From Minwuia thermotolerans (lineage in GTDB: Bacteria; Pseudomonadota; Alphaproteobacteria; Minwuiales; Minwuiaceae), in NCBI GenBank assembly GCA_021604565.1, contig BQJF01000031.1, positions 1 through 45,095 on the forward strand: DNA of 45,095 bases, in the 5' to 3' direction. The notes under the pieces were generated by a model that saw only the letters and a program-made list of their open reading frames with translations, had not been told where the DNA came from and made no database searches. Position 1 is the first letter of the stretch. The number at the start of each line of letters is the position of its first letter. This document shows positions 38,869 through 45,095 of this stretch, piece by piece. Position numbers and translations under genes: made by a program.

Positions 38869-39890
38869 GCAAGTGCGGTTGATCGAAAATCATTCAACCA
38901 TATCAGTACTTGGGGCATGTTGTTGGACTCGTCCATTTCCACACCATCCATTGCGAGTCTCTGCCCGAGTATTACGTGCTTTGGCAAACGTGTTCGATCC
39001 AGCAACGTGCCATGTATCATGAGTTGTGCCTTCCACTGTCTCTTATCTGCTATTCTGAATGGCAGTAGAGTCGCATAACTAACGTTTCCACGAGGCGGAT
39101 CGTCAAAATAGTTTGCTTGAAACAGTTCCACATATGTTTTTACCGGTTTATTCGGCCAATCATGGCCACTAGCCACTTGCGCATAATAAAATAGGATCGG
39201 GCTTTCGCGAGTATCAATTCCCCAAGCTATCACATCAATTCCGCCATCTTTTTCTCTAACGGGTGTATACTTACCTGGATTGTCTTTTGCCTGAAAACCT
39301 GCCCCCCTTTTCTCAGCTCTTTTCAAAGTTTCTATGATATTGGCCTTGTCAGCGCGCGGCCATCCAATGCTTGCAGCACTTCCATTTGCTAGACCAGCCA
39401 TCGCAAATGTCGAGATTACCTGAAAGACACGATTCCGGAGGCGCTGAATCAGATCGTTCGAAATCTTAAAGTCAAAAAGATTGCTTTGAGTCAAATGCGC
39501 TGTAACGAGACACGCCAAATACGGTGTGTATTTTTTGTCCTGCCAATCCTCCACCAAAATAAGTTCCTCAGCATCATCTGCCAAATAAAAAGGATATGCA
39601 TCCTCGCAATCTTTAGTCCGAAACTCGACCTCGTTCTCAACTCGACCCCGAAACCTTTCCTTCGCCGCATCGATTCTTGCGATGTTTCCGTCTACAATAT
39701 CGCCGAGGCCATCGCGGTCGTCATCAGAATAGTCGTCATCGATGACCTCAAACTGTTCCTCGATCGCTGCATCCAACTCATCCAATCTTGCAACGCGAAA
39801 CTTGTTGAAAAAGGCTACGAGCTCCAGCCAGTCCACCAATACATGATCTTCGGCGTCCAAACCGGGTGCCACCACTGGTTCGGTCATCAT
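38859..39890 (-). CDS. hypothetical protein, PD-(D/E)XK-like nuclease candidate
   Basis: A 343-residue protein I do not place in a named family. The N-terminal half is acidic and helical (FEVIDDDYSDDDRDGLGD near 47-64). The C-terminal half has GGIDVIAW (216-223), then a strand ending YYAQVASGHDW (235-245), Lys248, Trp286 and GTLLDRTRLP (294-303). Asp219 followed by Gln238 recalls a degenerate PD-(D/E)XK nuclease core, as in uncharacterised defence-associated proteins with a Gln-x-Ala-Ser-Gly element; this is inference. Its ATG overlaps the stop of the ParB-like gene by four bases (39887-39890), so the two are translated together. It faces the methyltransferase gene. Confidence 0.7.
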   Translation of the reverse strand: MMTEPVVAPGLDAEDHVLVDWLELVAFFNKFRVARLDELDAAIEEQFEVIDDDYSDDDRDGLGDIVDGNIARIDAAKERFRGRVENEVEFRTKDCEDAYPFYLADDAEELILVEDWQDKKYTPYLACLVTAHLTQSNLFDFKISNDLIQRLRNRVFQVISTFAMAGLANGSAASIGWPRADKANIIETLKRAEKRGAGFQAKDNPGKYTPVREKDGGIDVIAWGIDTRESPILFYYAQVASGHDWPNKPVKTYVELFQANYFDDPPRGNVSYATLLPFRIADKRQWKAQLMIHGTLLDRTRLPKHVILGQRLAMDGVEMDESNNMPQVLIWLNDFRSTALAHI

Positions 39891-41038
39891 TCTAGTTTTC
39901 CACGCACGCTCTCTTCGAAATCAGACATCTGGCTATCCACCGAGGCCTTGATAACCTGTATGCGTTTGGACGCCGACGCGATGATCTCCTGCAATTCTGA
40001 TTGGTACTCGGGATCGAAGCCATCTAGAGTTTCTAGCGCTAATCGAAGTTGACCATTCGCTTCAACAACATGCTTGGAGAATCGAAGGTCTTTCGGAGTG
40101 GCTGTAATCAAAGCATCTTCAAGGTGACTGGTTTGCTCAAGCACCTTGGTTCCAGATTTAGACTTGAGGACTTCCCGTACCCTACCAAGATCAGGGTTCT
40201 GGCTCCGCACTACAGGTTGGACTTCAGCCTCTTTCGAACCGTAGAGCCAAGTGAGGACATATCGCAGCTTTTCATAATGCTCTGGATTAACCGGATTCCT
40301 GGAAGGGTCCTGATCTCTCTGAGGCCGTTCCATACCAAGGTAATCTGTGAACTCGCTATACGACAAAGCCGTATAAAGGTGAGAGAAACTGAATGCTCGC
40401 TTATATCTATCATCCATGTGGAAGATATCGAGGCAATCAGCCTGCATCAAGACATAGTAGGCTGTGACCATTCTATGAATGGTTGCGTGCTTGTCTCCCA
40501 TTCTGTTTGCAATTTCAAAAAGCTTCAACGGCTCTTTTTTGTTGGCTTGGGAATCCAGCCACCTCGCAGCATAAGTAGCTTTCGCAAAGGCATCCCAAGC
40601 CTGAGGACCGTTGATATGCTTAAACCCAATTAGTTCCCGCGCGTCTTCTTCTCTTTCAACACGGTAAACTAAGATGTATGACATCGTGGCCAGAATATCA
40701 TCGTCAAATTCTGGTGCGTTTAGTTTTGCGTACTTTGCCAATTCTTCGTCACGAAGAGCTTTAAGCGCTGCTAGTCTTCTATTCCCCTCAAGAACTACCA
40801 ATTTATCATTTCGCAAAACAACGACAAGTGGTTCAATATTGATGTAACCGCTGGTTCCAATAGATTGAACCAATTCGGACAAGTCCGCCGTTCTAGCTAA
40901 CTCAGCCACGATTGCGCGATCGGAATCTTCCTCTGGGCGCTTGTCCGGTGTGAATCGAGGGTTATTCGTATCGAAATTCAGAAGTTCGACATCAACTGGC
41001 TTCGTCTCCTTGACGCCAACTATTTGATCCCAGTTCAT
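39887..41038 (-). CDS. ParB/Srx-fold N-terminal domain protein (island ParB-like)
   Basis: A 383-residue protein with a ParB/sulfiredoxin-type N-terminal domain. DTNNPRF (23-29), IEPLVVVLRNDKLVVLEG (68-85) and GNRRLAALKAL (85-95) correspond to the nucleotide-binding box of ParB, with GNRR in place of GERR. A helical middle includes ANRMGDKHATIHRMVTAYY, a probable helix-turn-helix, and the C-terminus is helical and charged. It differs strongly from the chromosomal ParB. The ATG at 41038 follows GGAGG. The promoter region contains the palindrome TTGTACAA (41079-41086). It is first in a two-gene unit with the nuclease-like gene. DNA recognition or loading for that partner is inferred. Confidence 0.85.
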   Translation of the reverse strand: MNWDQIVGVKETKPVDVELLNFDTNNPRFTPDKRPEEDSDRAIVAELARTADLSELVQSIGTSGYINIEPLVVVLRNDKLVVLEGNRRLAALKALRDEELAKYAKLNAPEFDDDILATMSYILVYRVEREEDARELIGFKHINGPQAWDAFAKATYAARWLDSQANKKEPLKLFEIANRMGDKHATIHRMVTAYYVLMQADCLDIFHMDDRYKRAFSFSHLYTALSYSEFTDYLGMERPQRDQDPSRNPVNPEHYEKLRYVLTWLYGSKEAEVQPVVRSQNPDLGRVREVLKSKSGTKVLEQTSHLEDALITATPKDLRFSKHVVEANGQLRLALETLDGFDPEYQSELQEIIASASKRIQVIKASVDSQMSDFEESVRGKLE

Positions 41039-41417
41039 TGAGCCTCCGTCCGCCCCATTGTCTCGCTTAATCTAACCTTTGTACAACCGGTGAGAGGTTA
41101 TGCACAAAACCCTACCAATGACTACCTGCATTCTCGTCGGGCATCCGCAGCGAACTTCCACTTCCTACTCAGATCGACCAGTTCCACTCATGTCCACACC
41201 AATCGCTGTGGGGATCAAACATAACTTTCCAATCTTGGCAACAAATGCATGCCTCCGGATGATCAGCGGACCATTCAGGTTCTACAATGCTACCATTGGA
41301 ACGTCCGCGCCCTCTCTAAACCACACCCTTGCCCACACCCCGCCCCCTGCCTACCATCCCGTCACACATTTCAGGCGTGGACCTCGTTTCACGTGAAACA
41401 GGCGGGAGGAGAGCATC
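41039..41417. other. right flank of the island, mostly non-coding
   Basis: Low-GC at its left, GC-rich at its right. It holds the presumptive promoter of the ParB-like gene (TTGTACAA palindrome), one isolated DnaA-box-like TTATGCACA (41098-41106) and a parS-type palindrome at the right end. No supported protein gene is present. Confidence 0.6.
41385..41400. other. parS-type site 3, upstream of the dienelactone hydrolase gene
   Basis: CGTTTCACGTGAAACA matches parS at 15 of 16 bases; the 14-base palindromic core (41386-41399) is intact. It lies 8 kb from site 2, just outside the low-GC island. Confidence 0.88.
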
Positions 41418-42116
41418 ATGGGGCTCAATACGACGATCACCACGAAGGCGGGTGAGGAATTCGGCGGTTATCTGGCGATGCCGGCATCCGGCACCGGGCC
41501 GGGGGTTGTGGTCATCCAGGAGATCTTCGGGGTCAATGACGTCATGCGGGCGACCGCCGACTGGCTGGCCTCGGAGGGCTTCGTGGCGCTCTGCCCGGAT
41601 CTGTTCTGGCGCATCGAGCCGGGGATCGAACTGACCGACAAGACGGAGGCCGACTGGGGCCGCGCCTTCGAATGCTTCAAGGCCTTCGACGTTCCGAAGG
41701 GCATGGAGGACGTGCAGGCCACCATCGACGCGCTGCGCAAGGTCGACGGCTGCACCGGCAAGGTTGGTGCCACGGGCTACTGCCTGGGCGGGCTGCTGGC
41801 CTATCTGACCATGACGCGGACGGATGCGGATGCGGCCTCGGGCTACTATGGTGTCGGCATCGCCGACATGCTGGACGAGTCGCAGAGCATCACCGGGCCG
41901 CTGATCCTGCATGTGCCGACGGCGGACGGCTTTGTGCCGCCGGAGCAGCAGCAGGCGATGCATTCGGCGCTGGAAAGCCATGAGCATGTGACGCTCTACG
42001 ACTACGAGGGGCAGGACCACGCCTTCGCCCGCCAGGGTGGCGAGCATTACGACCAGGCCTCCGCCGATCTGGCCAACGGCCGCACGCTGGAGCTGTTCCG
42101 CAAGGCGCTTGGCTGA
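41418..42116 (+). CDS. dienelactone hydrolase family protein
   Basis: A 232-residue alpha/beta hydrolase of the dienelactone hydrolase family. The cysteine nucleophile is Cys122 (GYCLGG), with Asp170 and His201 (GQDHAFAR) completing the triad; Glu35 in QEIFG is the family's conserved partner residue. True dienelactone hydrolases act in chlorocatechol breakdown, but most family members have other or unknown esters as substrates, and no catechol genes are nearby. The ATG at 41418 follows GGGAGGAGAG. A parS-type site is immediately upstream. Confidence 0.92.
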   Translation: MGLNTTITTKAGEEFGGYLAMPASGTGPGVVVIQEIFGVNDVMRATADWLASEGFVALCPDLFWRIEPGIELTDKTEADWGRAFECFKAFDVPKGMEDVQATIDALRKVDGCTGKVGATGYCLGGLLAYLTMTRTDADAASGYYGVGIADMLDESQSITGPLILHVPTADGFVPPEQQQAMHSALESHEHVTLYDYEGQDHAFARQGGEHYDQASADLANGRTLELFRKALG

Positions 42117-42156
42117 GGGGAGCGGGTTCGATCCGCCAGCCCGATCGTCGGCATTT

Positions 42157-42310
42157 GTGCGGCACTGCTGGGTACCCGGGTCAAGCCCGGGCACGGCGGG
42201 TTGGGGTGGGGCGGCATGTGAAACACCGGCAATTCCCCTCACCACGGCTCTCGCGGACTTGATCCGCGAGCCCAGTCCCCGGCGTCCGCACGGCACTGCC
42301 GGGTACCCGA
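42157..42310 (-). repeat. family-B composite repeat, inverted copy
   Basis: Read on the minus strand it shows alpha (CTCGCGGA-N5-TCCGCGAG type, near 42250-42270) then beta (CCCGGG-N5-CCCGGG, near 42177-42193). A further partial beta end (CGGCACTGCCGGGTACCC) lies near 42291-42308. Confidence 0.8.
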
Positions 42311-42421
42311 ACAGAGCCCAGTCACGGTTTGGTTCGAGGTGGCGAGCAGCGGGCCATGCGGGTAGGCTGAGGCACGATGAGTCAACGGCTGTTCGGCTGC
42401 GCCGATTCACCCCCTACCCGA

Positions 42422-42444
42422 CCTTCCCCCATCGAGGGGGAAGG
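42422..42444. repeat. short perfect hairpin CCTTCCCCC-ATCGA-GGGGGAAGG
   Basis: Perfect 9-bp arms (42422-42430 and 42436-42444) flank a 5-nt loop. No T-run follows, so it is more likely a small palindromic repeat than an intrinsic terminator. Confidence 0.7.
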
Positions 42445-42545
42445 AGTGATGTTTGAGCACGCCTCGGGGCCGGAGCGCGCGGTCCGCTGAGACGAAATGG
42501 CGCTCTCCGGGCGCTCATGACGTAAAGAACCGAAGGACAGAAAAA

Positions 42546-43523
42546 ATGGTCAAGGCAATCCGCGTTCACGAGGTGGGCGGTCCCGGGCAGATGCGTTTCG
42601 AGGATGTCGAGGTCGGTGATCCCGGTCCGGGCGAGATCCGCATCCGGCATACGGTCATCGGGCTGAACTACATCGATGTCTACTTCCGCACCGGGCTCTA
42701 TCCGGCGCCGTCGATGCCCATGGGGATCGGCATGGAGGCAGCGGGGATCGTGGAGGCCGTGGGCGAGGGCGTGACCCACCTCGCCGCCGGGGACCGGGTG
42801 GCCTATGCCGGGGGTCCGACCGGATCCTATGCGGAGGCGCGGCTGTTCCCGGCGGACAAGGCGGTGAAGGTGCCGGATGGGGTCAGCGACGAACAGGCCG
42901 CCGCCATGATGCTGAAGGGCATGACCACCGAGTACCTGGTGCATCGCACCTACGAATGCCGCTCCGGCGACACGGTGCTGTTCCATGCCGCCGCCGGGGG
43001 TGTCGGCCTGATCGCCGGCCAGTGGCTGAAGGCGCTGGGGGTGCGGGCCATCGGCACCGCCGGGGGACCGGAGAAATGCGCCCAGGCGAAGCAGTACGGC
43101 TATGCCGAGGTCATCGACTACAATGCGGAGGACTTCCAGGCACGGCTGATGGAACTGACCGACGGCAAGGGCGTACCGGTGGTCTATGACTCGGTGGGGG
43201 CAACGGTGTGGGAGAAGTCGCTGGACTGCCTGCAACCGCGTGGCCTCTACGTCAACTTCGGCAATGCCTCAGGCCCCGTGCCGCCGTTCGCGCCGGGGAT
43301 TCTCTCGGGCAAGGGCTCGCTCTACATGACCCGCCCGACGCTGATGACCTATACCGCCACCCGCGCCGACCTGGAGCTGTCCTCCAGCCGCCTGTTCGAC
43401 ATGGTGGGCTCCGGCAAGGTGAGCATCGAGATCAACCAGCGCTACGCCCTGGCCGACGCGGCACAGGCCCATGCGGACCTGGAAGGACGCAAGACCAGCG
43501 GCAGCACGGTGCTTCTCCCGTAG
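42546..43523 (+). CDS. quinone oxidoreductase (zeta-crystallin-like, MDR superfamily)
   Basis: A 325-residue NADPH-dependent medium-chain reductase. The N-terminal GroES-like domain has GLNYIDVYFRTGLYP and GMEAAGIVEAVGEGV. The Rossmann segment AAAGGVGLIAGQW binds NADPH. The structural-zinc cysteines of alcohol dehydrogenases are absent. This pattern matches quinone oxidoreductase Qor. The ATG at 42546 was chosen because the family starts MVKAIRVHE; upstream in-frame codons have no family match. AAGGACAG upstream may serve as ribosome site. Confidence 0.93.
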   Translation: MVKAIRVHEVGGPGQMRFEDVEVGDPGPGEIRIRHTVIGLNYIDVYFRTGLYPAPSMPMGIGMEAAGIVEAVGEGVTHLAAGDRVAYAGGPTGSYAEARLFPADKAVKVPDGVSDEQAAAMMLKGMTTEYLVHRTYECRSGDTVLFHAAAGGVGLIAGQWLKALGVRAIGTAGGPEKCAQAKQYGYAEVIDYNAEDFQARLMELTDGKGVPVVYDSVGATVWEKSLDCLQPRGLYVNFGNASGPVPPFAPGILSGKGSLYMTRPTLMTYTATRADLELSSSRLFDMVGSGKVSIEINQRYALADAAQAHADLEGRKTSGSTVLLP

Positions 43524-43664
43524 GGGGCGCAAGGGAACAGGCGCGTCTGCGGCCACGGGCGCGCCGTCTCCCCTTCCCCCGGGCGCTGCCCGACATGGTT
43601 AACCCCATGTTTACCCGGACGGTTCACTCTCCACGGCATGAACAGTCGTGAGAGGAGGCACCCG

Positions 43665-44669
43665 ATGGCGCCGGAACGGATTGATTTCTTCATCGCAGGC
43701 TCGGAGCGCAGCGGCACCACGGTGACCTGCGCCATGCTGGACCAGTACCCCGAGATCTGTGCCATGCAGGGGACCACGATCCTCACGCGGCTGGCCAATT
43801 TCCAGGACCTGATGCGGCATGTGGTCAGCCAGGACGGGGATGTGGACGGGCTGAAGCTGGAGCAATGCGAGACCCTGGTGGACTTCGTGACCAGGACGAA
43901 GGTGACGCCGTTCCTGCACAAGTCGATCTATCATGCCACCTATTACGAGAACATGGTGAACTCGGCCCGCTCCGACATCACCAAGGACCGTTTCGCGCAC
44001 AAGACGTACCTGGAGAACATGCAGTTCGACCGCTACATGGCGCGCTACGATCCGGAGAACCCGACCTGGGCCAACACGATCACTGCGCTCTATGCCGAGT
44101 TCGTGCATTCGGTGGACGCGAAGGGACACATCTACGGCGAACAGACGCCCGACAATGCCATGCGCATCGATGCGATCCTGAAGATGTACCCGGCGGCCAA
44201 GATCATCTTCATGGTACGGCATCCGATCACCGGCATCGCCTCCCTGCTGGAGCGCTACGGCGACATTCCGCGTGCCATCAACCAGTACCGCAAGCCGTTC
44301 GAGCTCTATCCCTTCGATGATCCCGACGTGGTCAACCGCACCCTGTTCGTGAAGTTCGAGGATCTGATCGAGAACCGCCAGCCCGTCCTGGCCTCCATCG
44401 CCGAATTCCTGGGCGTGACAGAGGAAGGTGCGGCACCCGACACCAGCCATGAATCCGCTGTCTTCAGGAAGTATGTCGGCAACAGCCTGACGGCGGAGCG
44501 CTATTACCGCTCCATCCAGAAGCACCCGGCGGTGGAGCGTACCGCGCTGTACCAGAAGAACATCGATATCGCCGACGTCTTCTACTCGCTGGAGGAAACC
44601 ATGGCGATCATCGGCCATGGCGAGGAACGGCCCGAAACCGCGACAGAAAACGCCACCGCAGCCGCCTGA
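43665..44669 (+). CDS. sulfotransferase family protein
   Basis: A 334-residue PAPS-dependent sulfotransferase. The 5'-phosphosulfate loop is AGSERSGTTV (11-20), and the 3'-phosphate-binding strand/helix is IIFMVRHPITGIASLLERYG (about 178-197). The acceptor is unknown; carbohydrate or lipid sulfation is typical for this family. The ATG at 43665 follows GAGGAGG six bases upstream; an upstream ATG at 43638 lacks such a site. The cysD/cysNC genes 20 kb away can provide its PAPS donor. Confidence 0.9.
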   Translation: MAPERIDFFIAGSERSGTTVTCAMLDQYPEICAMQGTTILTRLANFQDLMRHVVSQDGDVDGLKLEQCETLVDFVTRTKVTPFLHKSIYHATYYENMVNSARSDITKDRFAHKTYLENMQFDRYMARYDPENPTWANTITALYAEFVHSVDAKGHIYGEQTPDNAMRIDAILKMYPAAKIIFMVRHPITGIASLLERYGDIPRAINQYRKPFELYPFDDPDVVNRTLFVKFEDLIENRQPVLASIAEFLGVTEEGAAPDTSHESAVFRKYVGNSLTAERYYRSIQKHPAVERTALYQKNIDIADVFYSLEETMAIIGHGEERPETATENATAAA

Positions 44670-44689
44670 ACCCGTGGCATGATGGCCCC

Positions 44690-45043
44690 ATGAGAGACGT
44701 CATCAATCACGGCGTGGTGCTGTTCTGCGCCGACTACGAAGGCTGTGTCGGCTTCTACCGCGACCTGCTGGAACTGCCGGTCTGGTACGAGAAGCCGACG
44801 CTGACCTGTTTCCGCTTCGGCGACGGCTACCTGATGGTCGAAAGCGACGGGGAGATCGGTCAGACGGGCGGCATGATGTTGCGGTTCAATGTCATGAACG
44901 TGCCGGAGCGCGCGCGGGAGCTGGAGGCGAAGGGCATCGCCGTCGAGGTGCGGCACCACGACTGGGGCATCACCGCCCGGTTCCGCGACCCGGACGGCAA
45001 CCTGTGCCAGCTCAAGGACGCGGAAGACCCCTATTTCAGTTGA
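44690..45043 (+). CDS. VOC family protein (glyoxalase/dioxygenase fold)
   Basis: A 117-residue vicinal-oxygen-chelate protein. It has two beta-alpha-beta-beta-beta modules: HGVVLFCADYEGCVGFYRDLL (7-27) and the C-terminal ITARFRDPDGNLCQLKD (about 93-109), which matches the glyoxalase end motif. Metal ligands cannot be fixed with confidence, and the family covers isomerases, dioxygenases and resistance proteins. It starts 20 bases after the sulfotransferase stop, suggesting co-transcription. Confidence 0.9.
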   Translation: MRDVINHGVVLFCADYEGCVGFYRDLLELPVWYEKPTLTCFRFGDGYLMVESDGEIGQTGGMMLRFNVMNVPERARELEAKGIAVEVRHHDWGITARFRDPDGNLCQLKDAEDPYFS

Positions 45044-45075
45044 GGGCGGTCCACTGTCCGATCGCAACACCGGCC

Positions 45076-45095
45076 CGCTCCCCCACCCGGCCACC
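45076..45095. repeat. family-A hairpin element, copy 5 (truncated by the window end)
   Basis: The last 20 bases, CGCTCCCCCACCCGGCCACC, match the left arm of copy 2 and the other family-A elements. The loop and right arm would lie beyond the window. Confidence 0.65.

Larger units (their letters stand above)
42117..42545. other. repeat-bearing gap before the quinone oxidoreductase gene
   Basis: It contains an inverted copy of the family-B repeat (42157-42310) and a separate 9-bp hairpin (42422-42444). I see no supported gene in the remainder. Confidence 0.65.

Noticed and set aside
41098..41106. DnaA-box-like TTATGCACA as part of an origin
   Set aside because: It is single, and the adjacent gap lacks a box cluster or AT-rich unwinding element; not enough for an origin.
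41100..41396. A 98-codon frame between the island and the hydrolase gene
   Set aside because: The translation is low-complexity in Pro, Thr and His with no ribosome site, and it runs to the parS palindrome.

Overview
The window looks like a chromosomal segment of a high-GC alphaproteobacterium, probably Rhodospirillales-like. The evidence is a GcrA cell-cycle regulator, the aerobic cobaltochelatase pair CobS/CobT next to a BolA and a J-domain gene, a DUF3576 lipoprotein ahead of leuS, and the order mnmE-mnmG-rsmG-parA-parB with parS sites. No rRNA, tRNA, CRISPR array or insertion sequence was found. Sampled core lines are about two thirds G+C (40 of 60 at 36001-36060). One island, about 37.7-41.4 kb, is clearly lower (28 of 60 at 39061-39120).

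Layout. 0-7.6 kb: an acyl-CoA dehydrogenase, a CPA2-type cation/proton antiporter, a phytanoyl-CoA dioxygenase/amidase pair, a secreted DUF4399 protein, a nucleoside 2-deoxyribosyltransferase, BolA and a J-domain protein. 7.6-11.1 kb: cobS and cobT, then an orphan HicB. 11.3-17.9 kb: an Mpo1-like membrane protein, then a MerR (LiuR-like) regulator with a palindromic operator, followed by thiolase, a FadN-type dehydrogenase/hydratase and an acyl-CoA dehydrogenase, which form a beta-oxidation set. 18-19 kb: gcrA with DnaA, GANTC and CtrA-like sites upstream, coupled to a GNAT gene. 19-20.1 kb: a repeat cluster around a start-less GIY-YIG reading frame. 20.1-22.9 kb: cysD and the cysN-cysC fusion, which make PAPS. 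22.9-28.8 kb: an outer-membrane beta-barrel candidate, the DUF3576 lipoprotein, leuS, lptE and holA. 28.9-35 kb: the origin-proximal type par/mnm block. 35.1-37.7 kb: a thioredoxin-domain DUF255 protein and an alkyltransferase.

The most distinctive region is 37984-41038. It is a low-GC cassette with a D12-class adenine methyltransferase facing a translationally coupled pair: a ParB/Srx-fold protein and a protein with a degenerate PD-(D/E)XK-like pattern. I infer a restriction-modification-like defence cassette and do not recognise it as a named system. It lies beside a parS site at 41386. The window ends with a dienelactone hydrolase, a quinone oxidoreductase, a PAPS-type sulfotransferase and a VOC protein.

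Two intergenic repeat families recur. One is a hairpin with long arms and a fixed 15-nt loop ending ATCCTGAA or close to it, at 1.4, 8.7, 12.3 and 15.9 kb and cut by the right edge. The other is a roughly 180-bp composite repeat at 11.2, 19.0-20.1 and 42.2 kb. Two coding frames lack a canonical start codon: mnmE begins at ATT by family alignment, and the GIY-YIG frame would begin at ATC.
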